Positions 11,191 through 23,787 of a stretch of DNA of 46,614 nucleotides are shown here, piece after piece. Both the position numbers and the translations under genes were made by a program. Within the stretch, counting starts at the first letter, position 1. Every line of letters begins with the position of its first letter. The stretch is from Cristatella mucedo. Taxonomy: Eukaryota > Bryozoa > Phylactolaemata > Cristatellidae. Location of the stretch: the NCBI GenBank assembly GCA_009760855.2, contig WPIO01000024.1, positions 5,565,001-5,611,614 on the forward strand. Direction: 5' to 3'. The notes beneath the pieces are model-generated. The model searched no databases and was not told the origin of the DNA. It saw only the letters and a list, made by a program, of their open reading frames with translations.

Positions 11191-12445
11191 GATGCTTAGT
11201 AGTATGCGAGCTTTAAATTTTCGCAGCTTTGTGTCAATGGAGTGTGGTAGAATACAATTTTGAGAGGCAACGTCACCGCTTTCTGCTATCCGGACTTATT
11301 CGATCGATTTGCAAGGGCGGATGGTTTCTACTTCACACTTCATGAAAGCATTCGTAAGCCGTGACGTCTTGCCAATGAGCTCATAGTTCATTATCTCTAT
11401 GCACCTATGAACGAAAGCGATGGGATACGTTCTCAGTTATTGTTATCCATTCACTGAAAATGGATTTACACGGCCACAGGAAGGGAAAATTCCTGCAGCA
11501 CTGAGTTGGTAAAATTGTGAAAATTATATTAAGATTTCCTTAGTTTACATTTGAAATTTGAAGTTTGATCAGTCTCTATGTCGCATTGAATTGTGTTGCT
11601 GTGCCTTCTGAGGTTGTTATTTAATAGGACGAAGTTTGCTCGCAACCAACTAATGGTGCTACATTCTAGCTAAATACCAGGTAATTTACAAGAATCGTCG
11701 TATTTCTTCCTACGTTTGACCTGCTAAATAATGTCTAGCTTTTAGATAAGATTTTGGCAGATGTAGCTAATCTGACAGATCGAAAGATCCACTGAATTTT
11801 AGCTACCCATAGTTATTGTACACAAGAGATCCTGTTTAAGTCAAACGATCGACCTCATTAAGAGCAGGACAAAGGACAACCAACTAATCTGCAAGGAAAA
11901 CTTTCAGTTGAAATCAGCCATCACCGCTTCCTAGTGACATATTTAAGAGAAGCAGATCCACTGGGTGCTATTTGCTTCTGTTAAAGCATCGTGAGTATAG
12001 GAATTGAAAGGAAGATTGGTTGTTTCGAAGGGAAGATCGACTAATGTTAGTATTCCCTAGCCGTATTCTTTAGCCAATTGGAGATTATATCAGCACGGGA
12101 ATTTTGAAAAAGTCCAACGCAAATCTGTTTGCTTGCTCCGTCGTCCAAGAGCTACTGTATTCAATCGAATGACGAAAACCAGCTGTTCAATCAGCTGGCA
12201 AAGCTGGTCGAAATCATCGCGATCCTCTGGAATTGTTTCTGGCTACTGAATCACTAACGAGCTCGCTTTGAAATAGTACTGATTCAGAAATCAGCACAGC
12301 ATGCTTCGAAGCTGCTTGTCACTTAGGGACGGATTGTGTAAGATAGCGGCGAGCGTAAGCTTTGGTCAGGTACACTCAGTCGGGCTGGAGCTCATGACTG
12401 ATTATTTTAATAAATTATAAAAGATTTTAATAAATACTTTAATTT
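11190..12445. other. No gene recognised
   Basis: No open frame of note and no repeat that I can match within this window. Confidence 0.5.
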
Positions 12446-12459
12446 GGTTGCGTAATGTA

Positions 12460-12870
12460 AATGTAATAAATCGTCTTGGTTCATCGGAATCTAGCGTTCC
12501 TAGCATTCCGTGGTTTACGTGTGCTCCCAGAGCCTGGAACTCACTCCCGACTTTCGTCAGAACATGCCCTGATTTGACCACATTTAAAAAGAGCTTAAAA
12601 ACACACCTATTTCGGACAGCATTTAGTGGGTCCCTGTGCTTTGTTCTTTATGTGCTTATGCGTGCTGACACTGTACATGCTGCCACTAACCACACTTGTA
12701 TGCTGACCCTATGCATGTCACACCTAACCATGTTATTGATGTTGTTCATCAAGCATGATATTACTCACCATTCAATACCGTTTCTCTTGCAGCAAATGTA
12801 AAGTGTCTAGAAAGAGATTGAGTTCTCTGAAGGCGCTTTATCGGGTGCATCATTATTATTACTAAATTCC
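12460..12870 (+). mobile_element. LINE-B 3' end
   Basis: A frame at 12448-12801 encodes the end of the LINE-B ORF (PRAWNSLPTFVR, then FKKSLKTHLFRTAF), followed by the 3' untranslated region and the tail stem-loop (AAAGTGTCTAGAAAGAGATT ... GAAGGCGCTTTAT) with CATTATTATT. 5' truncated. Confidence 0.8.
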
Positions 12871-12892
12871 AGTGAAAGACCGAGGAGACTGC

Positions 12893-13040
12893 AAGCAATA
12901 ATTATAATAATACATTTCATATAGCACCCTCAGAGAACTCAATCTCTATCTAGGCACTTTAAATCTGCTGCAAAGAAGCACGATCGAATGGTTAGTGGTA
13001 GCATGCTTGATAAACAAAAATAATACAAATGAGCTGAGTC
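12893..13040 (-). mobile_element. LINE-B 3' end, opposite orientation
   Basis: TAATAATA, then the reversed tail stem-loop (GCACCCTCAGAGAACTCAAT ... CTAGGCAC) and ~100 bp of 3' untranslated region. It faces the 12460-12870 copy tail to tail, about 25 bp apart. Confidence 0.75.
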
Positions 13041-13454
13041 AGATATTAGCGAACAATTGAAATAGTAAAACAGGGGTGCGGAACATCAGCAATACTGTAA
13101 CCGTATTCATACTTACTAAATTATAACGGCCAGAAGCAGAAACGAGATACTCTGTGGCCGAGGCAGCAAAACATGACTCATCGGTGCCGTTCAAAATGAA
13201 GTCTGTCGATGCCTTATTAGTTGAGCTAAATTTTATCCGAGGCTTTCGGCTATACGAGAGCTGCTGTATGCTGTGTCTGGTTTTGGACTCCTGCAGCTCT
13301 CCTTAACCGTCGAATATATTGCTCTACGCTACGGATATGGACTTGCTATCTTAAGGAGCGGATGCTGCTTATCCCTGTTTCGTTTCGCTGCTGCTAGAAT
13401 GCTGTAGAGCCCATGAGATAAGGTGCTAGCTCTTCACGAGCGAATTTTTGGATT

Positions 13455-13560
13455 TAAATCCTGAAGTGGGCGATATTAATTGCCAACTGCAAGCAGTGGT
13501 GATAACCGTTAAGGCTCTTCTGACGCGATTAAAATGAGGCCGCTAAATCAGCTAATACCA
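13455..13560 (+). mobile_element. SINE-1 fragment
   Basis: Contains GTGGGCGAT, ACTGCAAGCAGTGGTGATAA, GGCTCTTCTG and AAATCAGCTAA in SINE-1 order. The tRNA-like head is decayed. Confidence 0.65.
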
Positions 13561-13879
13561 GCGTGCATTTGGTCGGCACTTGAAAACCGTTAGCCCTTAT
13601 TCCAAGCTCAATTGGGACTAGCAATCTTAAGAGAACTGCGTTTTCCGCATAGTTCTTCCGGAATTCAGATGTCGTGACTTATTGCTGACTTATATAAGGT
13701 TATTTTCTGGCGTGTCGTAAGATTAAAATAACTATTCTTGCGGCGACACCATTTAACTTAATGTCTTGGTTATTGCTACGAATTCATCTTCTCTCGCACT
13801 CATGTCGACCACATTCCTAAGGTTGCGACCATGCCCCTGTTGATGAATCAGAGTGCGGTAAAATACAACGCATCGTAAT

Positions 13880-14605
13880 TCTTGTTCCGCCTCGACTTCT
13901 ACAACTCACTGCTTACTGGACTGCCAGCATGTGCGATCAGGCGATTGCAGCTGGTGCAAAACTCTGCAGCTAGGCTTGTCTGTCTGTCGTGGAGCGGCGC
14001 AGTTGCCACAATACTCCACTTCTCGCCGACCTGCACTGGCTACCAGTCAAGCAGCGGATTGACTTCAAGGTTTTGTCGCTCACTTTTAGGTCCCTTCATT
14101 CTATGGCCCCAGCCTATCTCTCCGATATACTCCCACATCAGGCCAAGCATCGTACCACCCACTTTTCGGAATATAACAGTCTACAAATACCTCGTACAAA
14201 CCTTAAATCCTATGGAGACCGTGCATTTAGTTCGTATGCTCCCACAGCCTGGGACTCCCTCCCGACCTGCGTCAGAACATCCCCTGACCTGATCACACAT
14301 TTAAAAGAAACTTAAAAACACCTATTTAGGACAGCATTTAGTGAGTCACTGTGATTCGTCCTTGATGTGCTTATGCGTGCTGACACTGTGCATGCTGCCA
14401 CTAACCACATTTGCATGCTGACCCTGTGCATGTCACTCCTAACCATATTATTCATTTTGTTTGTTTTTCAGGCATGAATTTACTTACCATTCAATTGCAT
14501 TTCCCTTTGCAGCAAATGTAAAGCGCCTAGAAAGAGATTAAGTTCTCTGGGGGCGCTTTATCAAGTGCATTAATAATAATATTATTATTATTATTATTGT
14601 TCAGT
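13880..14605 (+). mobile_element. LINE-B copy, 5'-truncated
   Basis: The best LINE-B copy in the window. It encodes the reverse transcriptase thumb and C-terminus (LDFYNSLLTGLP, then LQLVQNSAARLV in one frame; LLADLHWLPVKQRIDFKVL, then SYGDRAFSSYAPTAWDSLPT in another, so at least one frameshift near 13990). The 3' end carries the tail stem-loop AAAGCGCC (14520-14527) paired with GGCGCTTT (14552-14559), with AGAGA/TCTCT inside, followed by a 25-bp ATT array. The family is CR1/L2-like from its protein blocks. The polymerase core is absent. Confidence 0.85.
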
Positions 14606-14893
14606 TTTCCCAGAAACGCAGCTATTGTCGGCATTTCAAAAGTTTTCTAGGGCGCCTCAGCTCCTAAGAGATTCCCGACACTAGACTGTTCGTCTATCAT
14701 ACTTCACAGAGTGGCTAACTGAAGTCAAGGCAGTCGAGACTGTATTGCTAAGATACTGCTAGTAATGGTCAGGATAGGGGGCGGGCAGGCAATAGGTCAC
14801 CGTGCCACGGAAGAGTAGTAAGGTCGGCTCCTTCGTAGCTAGTGGTGCACTACTCTCGATCTAGTTTGAGATCTGTTCGGGTATATGCTAAGG

Positions 14894-15012
14894 TGGCAGC
14901 TATTATATTATATATTATTATATTATATATTATGTTATATTATATATATATATATATATATATTATGTATATGTATATTTAACATATTTTAATGTATTAC
15001 ATAATATATTAG
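14894..15012. repeat. TA-rich array
   Basis: Mixed ATT and TA repeats, purest at 14935-14962. Largely self-complementary. Confidence 0.85.
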
Positions 15013-15184
15013 GGCCGCAGCTAAACGGCGCTCGCTTGTGTCTTCAGCCAAGTAAAGTTCTAGCGAATTGATCTCATCAAAAAAAGAAGAGGATTCTGGC
15101 AAAACTATCAGGGACTACGGGCTTGACTGTTGACTAGCGAACACGGAATGTGAGCTTAGACGCCGAGTTTGAACTGGTAGCTGT

Positions 15185-15370
15185 CTACATAATAAAAAAA
15201 CCATAGTGGCTGATTTAACAGCCTCTTTTGTATAGAGACAAAAGGGCCCTAACAGCTTTCCCTGCAGCTTGCAGCGGCGATAAAGAATCGCCCACCTCAG
15301 GATTCGAACCGATAACCTCGAAACCGAAGTCCTGAAAAGTAGCCGCCTTACCTGGTGGGCCGTAGCCGCT
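15185..15370 (-). mobile_element. SINE-1 copy, near full length
   Basis: Reading the minus strand: GGCCCACCAGGTAAGGCGGC (A box region), the anticodon-arm-like part, GGTTCGAATCC (B box), GGGCGATTCTTTATCGCC, then the body to AAATCAGCC. It differs from the 32383 and 36873 copies at many sites, so it is older. Confidence 0.75.
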
Positions 15371-15374
15371 ATTA

Positions 15375-16260
15375 GAAATAGGCTTATGAGCAGCTCGTAA
15401 AATATGAAGGTGTAAGCAGCGAGAACCATGCGTGACTTATTCAGCGAGTGAGCCTAGCAGACCGCTGCTCTCATCGAGTAACGGTCTTCTAGCGTCACTT
15501 GGTCACAGCTTGAGCTTCTGCGGGCTTGCAGGACGTGATCTGCAGTATAAGCCGTAATAAACGGGTGAATTATTTTGGCTGTTTCCTAAACGTGCTTCTA
15601 TTAGGGCTGTATGCGGGAGTTCGGCTGCTTAATGGTTACGATACGGCCGCATATTGCAAGCATCGGGTCTATAAGCGTTGCATACGTTGTGCTGCTACCT
15701 GAAGTAGCTAGGGTCCGGCGAATACTGTTAGCTACCAATAAACGATATAATTAGGGAACGGAAAACACGTCCTAAGATGAACTTTTATACTTCGAACTTT
15801 CCTGAGTCTTGAACGGCATACCATACGTTATACTGCGATTGGTTCTGGCGAAAACATAAAGAGATAGAAGAATTGAATTTCGTATACACACAAACAATAA
15901 ATAATAAATCAATAAAAACAAGCAAATAAAATTGTTCTTACATAACCAGAATGCGTAGCATTTTGGGCATACAAAAGCTGGTAGTTTTAGTACTGTACAT
16001 CGAGTACTATTGGGACGAGGGCTGCGGAGGAGTTGGGCGATCTCGCTGGAGGATCTTCGACTTTCTCTTCCTCTAAACTCTCTTTACCTGTTCCGGCGTT
16101 GTCGAATCTAGTGAATGCGCATGGATTAAAGAAGTATTCTAGGATACAGTTACATTTTTTATTCTCTTGTGCGTGACCGTGGCCGAGGCTGTGTCGCCAG
16201 ATTTTTGTAATTTGAACCGCCATAAGTCTGGGGCTTACGGTTAGCAATATTACCCTTTAT
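15375..16260. other. No exon recognised upstream of P450 gene B exon 5
   Basis: If gene B is otherwise complete this is its intron 4. I looked for P450 exons 1-4 (PGP hinge, C-helix, FPWL, I-helix) here and in the preceding 15 kb on the plus strand and found none. Confidence 0.4.
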
Positions 16261-16689
16261 TCCAGGTGTGTCCACATCCATTAAATCGATGCAATCGGCT
16301 TACCTTATATTGCTGCATTTCCCAGAGGAGCAGAAAAAAATTCATCATGAAATTGATAGCATCATTGGAAGGGCACGGCTTCCTTGTATAAACGACAGGT
16401 GAGCGCACTATCTACGAGGACATGCTCCTGTGTGCGAGTATCCAATGCGCATTTGCAAACAAATTACACAATGTTCACTTAGTTTTGTCATCCAATAGAA
16501 ATGACTTACGTGTGCGTAGCTCATCTTCCTTTTTTCTGAAAACGTGTAGAAAGAAGATGCCATATACAGAAGCATTCATATTAGAGCTTTTTCGATACGT
16601 CAGCATCTTACCTCTGCTAATTTCAAGGATGACCATTACGGACACGCAAGTCGCAGGATGCAATGTTCCGGCAAATACCACGGTAAGGT

Positions 16690-19045
16690 TTGCGATGTAT
16701 TGCCATGTGCGTCTCATTGAGTTGTACGTCTTCTGATGAACTCTCTCTCTCGCTTCGCTAAGTCATAGTAGAATTACACGTCTCTTGCACGTCACTCCCG
16801 GTGGTACCAGTGGCCATCTTGCCGCGCGACGGACGGACGAGCGGCTGGTTTCATATTGTCGGATTCTACCAGTGAGTGAAATTCGGAAGGATAATTAATC
16901 AGCGGGGGCAAGGAAGATATTTTCGTGGGGACAGCATCAATTCAAGGGGCTTAAGAACTCCCGATTTGCATATAATTTTGAATTAAGATGAGGGCCCTGC
17001 TGCAGACTAGATAAGCTAGTCACGTGGCAAGATGCGTAGAATTCTACCATAGCAAGAGACAATAGCGTACCACCATTGGAATAATTTTTTTTATTTCGCG
17101 TGATATTTATTGCGAGTGGGGTCATGCATCTGCGCATCACTAGAAAGTGGCTCGCGGTCAGTTTTTTAACTTCGGCACTTAATGCGTTAGTTCAGACATC
17201 TCAATTTTTTAAATCACCCAGAATAAGGTAGGGCACATAGAATTAGAATGAGAGCCAGAAATTCCAAGATAAATGCGCAATTGGTGGGCGATAGTTTGCT
17301 TGCCAATATTACTGGCCAATTGGGGTGATTTAAACTAAAAATGGATTCGAGAAACCAACCTGGGGACGGAAAATAGTTTAGAATTGAGGGAGAAAGGCGA
17401 GTGGCAATAGTGGCGACTCCTCTGCCAGTTTCGAATGATCGAGGGCTGTGACAGAAAGAAAAATAGTTGCGTCAGAGTGGCGCCGGCTTTAGTCGGCTGG
17501 CAATTTTTCAGCAAGGTCTCGGCTAGAATAAACATATCAAGTACTTCTTCAAAAGTCATGTTCCTTATAGTGTTAGGTGTATTGCTCATTGAGCAAATAT
17601 TCCATTTTGCAGATTTTAAAGTTGACCACCAAAGCTAAAGCATAGGTGGTACAGCCGGCGACTGCTGAGTTAAAAGTGATTTAGAGAGAAGTGCATGAGG
17701 TAGTCTGGTGTTCGCTGGACGGCAGAAGAAATTGCATTAAATACTGAAACGTGTCCCTTTCTGCCTAACCTGTTTCTTGAAGGTTTCTTGAGGTATATTT
17801 GCAATGCAAGAACCCTGAGAGCCGTGGCCGCAGCAGCCACGTTTGCAAGACAAACGGTACTCGATATCGAGGCTTGCACAAACCTGCCAACTAGTTGCGT
17901 AACTAACAGTCAGCGAAACTATAGTCATAGTCATATAGTCATATAGTCGTAGCCCCGGATGTGAGCGGAAGAGCAGGCCAGAATGGTGGCGATTGCGTTA
18001 GAACACGCAAGCCCAAGATTACAGTATTTAGATATCCAGGCACGCAATTTCTCACGAGAACCGGTCGAAATCAAGCAGGTGAGCTTTAAGCTTGTTCCTA
18101 GCTGTATCGCTCTTGCTATTCCAAGTTCGCAAGAATCTCAATTTTCGAAAGGAAATGCCGCAATGGACGGAAATGCTAGTGGTCCTTGCTGTCTGGAGGC
18201 GAGAATTTTGACTGACTTCAAGCTCCTTAAACGACCCTTATTTAGCACCATACCTAGCTACTCTTGCTGCAATCTGAAAGACCGTTTAGCCTATTTCATT
18301 TTAGGCAAGACGGAAATATGAGAGAGTTGATCTCCAAAATGACATTAATCCTAGAGTTTTTACCTTGGATTCTGTTTGGGAGAATCGACCACGCAGTGCG
18401 GTTTATATAATTGCACCAAACGATTTCACCTTGATCTTCCCCCATCAGCTCTGGATGACCCTACAGGCTACAGGTCAATTTTTTAGAGCTACTGACCACT
18501 ACTGCCTGCCTGGAAACCAGTTGTCCGTAGGGCCAATTAAACTTGTTTCCTCTGCCACATCAGCTACAGCTAATCATAGCCAGCTCTTCTAGAGAAGCCA
18601 GTGGCGACACTTTCCTTATGTATGGTGGCTCGCTCAGCCAGTAGCTACTATTTAGTACTTTAGAATACTTGGAGTGTGACTGTCACCTATCATAAGTCAT
18701 CGCCTTTTTTCTCGGTCCAATTCTTTTTTTCAGCTGTTTCATTAAAGCTCATAATTTTATCGACCACTGACCAGGGAATGGCTCGCTTCAGTACAGAATT
18801 TCACAGCATCCTTGCTCGTAGGCAATGTCAACGTTTTAGCCAGTCCATACTGCCAGGATTTCTAAGTCCACATTGCAGCCTAAAGCTGTACTATATACTC
18901 TATACACTATTGTACAACTATACAACTATCGACTTTACTGCTAAATTGACGCCGATTCCGTGCCTTATTTCCAACCAGTATGGGCTACTATGTCCCCACA
19001 TCTTGGGAGAGGAAATAAAGTATGCCAGCTGCCAGAAAGGTGAAA
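16690..19045. other. Intron 6 of P450 gene B, first part; no gene seen
   Basis: Contains several open frames (for example 17983-18321 and 18676-19131) without recognisable motifs or splice signals, and a short run of ATAGTC-type repeats at 17925-17950. I would not call any of these a gene. Confidence 0.5.
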
Positions 19046-19049
19046 CTGG

Positions 19050-19145
19050 TTCCACTCTATGCCTCCTAGTTTTACCAGCCGACCAATCAAAAGCCCGTAG
19101 CTCCTGTGCTTACGCCCCATGCCCAAAATAACTGGTGACATTCAT
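19050..19145 (+). repeat. Dispersed repeat, copy 2
   Basis: Shares ACCAGCCGACCAATCAAAA and the following diverged block (CTCCTGTGCTTACGCCCCAT here) with 1195-1275. Source element unknown. Confidence 0.5.
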
Positions 19146-19319
19146 AGAATATTGAGTTATACTGAGTTATCTTATAGTGAGTTTAATCGTGTACTTAGGC
19201 ATGCTTGCCTAAGACCAGGCAGCCTGGAATCACTCGTCCACGATTCGCAATTTGTTATCGCTTTTCTTTCTGAGACTTTCTAAAGTCCCTGGCAAAAGAT
19301 TTTCTTCGGTCGCCTTCGA

Positions 19320-19415
19320 AAGACATAGCCTTATTTTTATTTCTATCTCAATCTTCGCGTCCATCTCCATCTATATCCTCGTCTCCATTCCCATTTTCAC
19401 CCCTATCTCTCCACA
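19320..19415 (+). repeat. Pyrimidine-rich low-complexity stretch
   Basis: Degenerate repeats of TCTCCAT and ATCTCTAT type. No coding value. Confidence 0.5.
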
Positions 19416-19816
19416 GACAAGTCATTATAAGTAAGCTCATCCTACTGATTCACTTTTGAAATTGCCTTTCGTCTATGCAAACCCTTCAAGTTACTGCAGA
19501 CGTCACTCTTTTTCAGGTCTTCATCAATAGTTGGGCAATTCATCATGACGAGAGGATTTATCCTGAGCCATTTAAGTTCCTTCCGAGCCGTTTTCTGGCT
19601 GACGACGGTACGCTGCATCCTACTGGACATCCATCGAGGTCAAGGTGAGCAAGCGAGCTTTACGTGTAAAGAGGAGCAGTCCAGCGTTTTCAAAATCCGG
19701 CCTTCGAAATGCTATGCTCTGAGAGTAAGCCTATCGAATGAAGAGCTCCATCTAAAAATTGCACTTAAATCCACGCTCACCTCCACAGTCTGTCATTGGC
19801 TCTAGCTTTTCCATGT

Positions 19817-19818
<2 letters not shown>

Positions 19819-19877
<59 letters not shown>

Positions 19878-19893
19878 CTCTCCTTTCTCTCTG
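19819..19893. repeat. CT microsatellite
   Basis: About 75 bp of almost pure CT dinucleotides with one interruption (TCGCTC), inside intron 6 of P450 gene B. Confidence 0.95.
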
Positions 19894-21059
19894 TCTCTCT
19901 ACACTGTCGCTTTAAGGGATTAAACTGGGGCTTGAAATACTTTATATCTAGTCCTTAGAGAGTTTTGAGAATTGTATACCTGAGCAGAGATATATACGAA
20001 GCAGAGATATGTGCCCCGAGTGGACAAATGCCTGAAAATCATCACAGCGAGAGTTTGCATTTTAAATTCGCAGGAGAATATCTGATTGCCTGCTCGAGCT
20101 TTGATGTGAGAGTGGCCACTCAGTGTGAGCCATACGAGAAATGAGCCATCAAAAGAGAAAAAATTGGCTCGCTCGCATGGAGTCAGTTGCTTCTCAAAGA
20201 ATATTCAAATCACCTAGCAAAAGATTCGATGATGCCTACCTGACAGAATCACGAAGAAATAAGAAAACCTAAAATCGTTCAAGTCTTGTTGCGCCTAGTT
20301 GTATGGTTTAACCAATCAGCGTGTCTCCTTTGGGAGTCTCGGACTCAATGCTAGGTGCTCGCCTTTGACAACCGAGTTCGCCGTGGTCTTGAGCCGTGCA
20401 GCATGTGCTAGGCGCCTTGAATGAAATCCTTATAACCTCTCTTGGAGCGCTGCAAAGATGCAGATGAATAATAGACACTTCTAAGCACACGAATTTGCTG
20501 GCTATAGACCGGAACGATGGTAACGATTTCAAGTTTTTCTGGGAAGCTGCTAGCGATATCCTGTGGCGTCGTTCCTTTTACCGTAAAATACGAGGGTGTC
20601 GGAAGTCACTTCGTAGGCAGTTTAGCGCCAGGATTTTGAAACTTGACGTAAGCAACTTTCCGCTAGATCGGTAGTGCGAAAGGCCTATTATTCCAAACTG
20701 GTCCATCTGGTTTTGTTGGCGTCCATTCGAGGGACTGATTTCGACCCAGAAAGGTTACAGTTGAATGTCGAATATAGATAAAAACAAGTTTAACACCCCC
20801 GGTATTGTTAGAGCATCGCTATCATTTCTGTATTCCAGCTTAATACCATTTGGACTTGGACGGCGAAGCTGTCCGGCAGAGAACTTTGCTACGGCGAGAC
20901 TATTTCTTCTCATAACGTCAATTTTGCAGCGGTTTACATTAGTTGAGGACGACGATTCTCCTGCTCCAGATGCAGACCCAAGAAAGTTTGAAATGGGCGT
21001 AATCCTGACTCCGCCCGAATTTTTCATCCGCGCTATTCCGATAATTTGAAGCATAGCCC

Positions 21060-23080
21060 TTTATGGTGAATAATTTCTATTTCAATTTTCTCCAAGATTC
21101 GGACAAGTCACACCATATTTCTGGTGGACACCGTCAGCTGTCCGTGGAAGATTTAAGCAATATATATAAACGATGGCAAAAGCAGAACTACTGTACCATT
21201 CTAACTAAATGAACAGGTCTGACCGTGATGATAACATTAGCCAAGTAGACAATTTGTATAACATTTATTAATTGCACCCTATGAAGGTTCATTAGGCATC
21301 CTTAAAATTCTTCTTTTATTGCTGAGCTTGTACTGGAGGCTTCAGTAATTATGTGTATAACTTCCGCTAAAGTGCTACGTATTGCTAAGTGCAATACGAA
21401 TAGGTTCGCATATTTTAATATGCATATATATATATATATATAATTAAAGAAAGCTATATAAACAAACGTATATGCGTATTTGTTTGCTTTTTGCTACTTC
21501 TGATTACGTCACTGAAAGTTTCGATCTGAGGTGTCTTTTTCAAGTTTTAACGAGACCGACTCACCCTAAACCTTATACAAAATCTTTGAAAGTTTACTTA
21601 TAACTAGACTTGCATTCAACTTCAAAACTGCTGTGAGTTTAATAAAATGTAAATAGCTCAATATTGACTTTATCGTGAAGGACTTGAGCTTGCGGTGCTT
21701 TGTTAACACCTACTTACCTTACCTTTTAATATTGAGCTTAATTCAAACTCTCACTCACTGCAAAAATATTCAACTTTTTTAGTAAACGGCAAACCTATAT
21801 AAAGTTCTCTGCGTAGACAACAGTATCTTATTTTTCTCTGCCTATTCAAGTACATTGTAACTACCCAGGTAATCTTGATTCTGCTTTATCATATATGACT
21901 ATTCAAGGGATTGCTATTCCTAAATTTTCCTGATGAACGCCAAAGTATACCATTAATTAGCGTTATGTCTATCCAAAATTAGGTTTTTGAATGTTTAGAA
22001 TGTGTTAGGTACATGGACAGGTTTCTGTACATAAATATGTATTTCCTTTCGGAAGTTACTCACAACTACTGCATGCGTAATATATCAGCAATATATACGT
22101 GTGCATGCCAAACATTAAAGTAGGTTCATGCACTCGTCTAATTTATGCTAATAACCATTTTAATAATATTAGAGTATGCGTATATATTACCAGAATAATG
22201 GATTCATTACCAGGCAGCTTCAAAAGCCTAATCGGATACCTTGCCAACTTAAGCAAAACGAAGAACAAGATTTTATGCACTTCATACCTCCCTAGTTTAC
22301 CTCAAGAGTGTAGGTCGCTCGTCTTTTTTTGACGGCCGAGTTCGTAGGCTTGACCCCTCTGACATATATGAAGCGCTCAAATCGTAATTGATTTCTCTTA
22401 CGGCTCTATACAAAAGCCACTATAGTTCATTTATTCAATGACTTCAAGTTGATACAATTGGATTAATTGTATGTCATACACCTAACGACACCTAAATTTC
22501 GAAAGAATAGCAGCATGTTCATGAACTAATAGGACTTTACACAGCTTCCTCGAGAAAGATTGATGGCTTTTTTAATATCAATTGCACATTTTAATGATAG
22601 TCCATGAAAATTCGTAACAATCTAATCATGATGTATGCAATACTCTCAGTTTTGGTGCATCATTTCATTTGTAAAAGCCATTGGTGTTCTTTCTAACTTG
22701 TTGGTGGGTGCCGATAATGTAGGCATTGTTGATGATGGCAACGCATTTATTGTTAATGCCTCGACTGACCATTGTGCGTAATCTAAAGGTACGCACTATA
22801 TACAACCATGGCAGAAAAATGTGTTATGTCTATGTCCCCTTTAGGGGTTCTTCTGCCAGTTCTTCTGTCAATTGCTCAAAGACGTGTTCTCTTTTCATTC
22901 TCTACATAAAGATGCACATATATTGCTTATTGCCCGTGAACGCATCAGATTATATTTGGAAGGCTCTCCAGCAAGTTCTTTCAAATTCACTTGCTGTTTA
23001 TTCTAGAGTGTACGGTTCCTGTCAAATGCTATCACTACTTATAGCATGAAAATACAGGATGCAGCACAGCCAGACTGGTT
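21060..23080. other. No gene recognised downstream of P450 gene B
   Basis: AT-rich sequence with a TA microsatellite at 21423-21443. Two frames (22099-22332, 22726-23049) resemble nothing I know. Confidence 0.5.
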
Positions 23081-23084
23081 AATA

Positions 23085-23365
23085 ATAGTATTAATAATGC
23101 ACTTGATAAAGCGCCCCCAGAGAAATTAATCGCTGTCTGGGCGCTTTACATTTGCTGCAAAGTAAAATGCAATTGAATGGTAAGTAAAATCATGCTTGAA
23201 AAACAAAGCAAAATGAATAACATCGTTAGGGGTGACAAGCACAGGGTCAGCATGCAAATGTGGTTAGTGGCAGCATGCACAGTGTCAGCACGCACAATTA
23301 TATGAAGGACGAATCACAGGGACCCACTAAAGGCTGTCCTAAATAGGTGTGTTTTTAAGTTCCTG
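23085..23365 (-). mobile_element. LINE-B 3' end
   Basis: Reversed tail (AATAATGCACTTGATAAAGC, stem-loop arms GCGCCCCC and GGGCGCTT) and the complete 3' untranslated region up to the last codons of the ORF, 5' truncated near 23365. This copy gives the undisturbed sequence that shows where LINE-A landed in the 5585-7095 copy. Confidence 0.8.
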
Positions 23366-23573
23366 GTTATTAGCTAATGCGAGCACTGCTTTGGCTAATT
23401 CAGCACGGGAAACCTCAAGCACTCTGCTGCACCTTCTTTCGGTAACCAGGACGAAGCTATCTACCTAATGCATAGATCAGGTACTCGGAAAATTCTGCCT
23501 GCTATACCATTCATCTTTCATAAAGCACAACAAAGTAGATCACAGATCAGATATGGCATAAGAAATGTTCAAA

Positions 23574-23787
23574 TGATGTAATGTAATGTAATGTAGCTCC
23601 GTCAGTAACTCCACAAAGTCATAAAGACTATGTGGGTGTTACGCAGGAGAGTATTGCATAGCGCACTCACAGCCTAAGCGGCTTTTGGTACGCATTCGGT
23701 AGCTAACAGACTTCGTCTCACGCAACAAAGAGAAAGTGGGTAGCATAGCAGTCAGGAGAGCAGTTGAGGTAGAGAGTAGCATGGAAG
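23574..23787 (-). mobile_element. LINE-A 3' end, short copy
   Basis: Starts with ATGTA repeats (ATGTAATGTAATGTAATGTA), then ~200 bp of LINE-A 3' end. It stops at GTAGCATGGAAGTA, where a second LINE-A tail begins immediately. Confidence 0.85.

Larger units (their letters stand above)
16266..21049 (+). pseudogene. Cytochrome P450 gene B (CYP2-like), 3' half, partly decayed
   Basis: Haem-thiolate monooxygenase remnant. Exon 5 (16266-16398) follows TTTATTCCAG and encodes the end of the I-helix (G-V-S-T-S instead of the usual G-x-E-T-T) and LILLHFPEEQKKIHHEIDS; it ends at CAG/GTGAGC. Exon 6 (16550-16682) encodes RKKMPYTEAF, the K-helix ELFR and PLLISRMT, with donor GTAAGG. Exon 7 (about 20680-20800) is damaged: FDPER remains but the stretch before it is short and out of frame, and a TAA follows. 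Exon 8 (20839-21049) is intact: FGLGRRSCPAENF contains the haem-ligand Cys, with Ala where the signature has Gly. Lengths and phases match gene A; in exon 6, 22 of 44 residues are identical by hand alignment. Exons 1-4 were not found. Probably a pseudogene. Confidence 0.75.

Noticed and set aside
17983-19131. Open frames of 112 and 151 codons in P450 B intron 6
   Set aside because: No motifs, low-complexity composition and no splice or poly(A) context.
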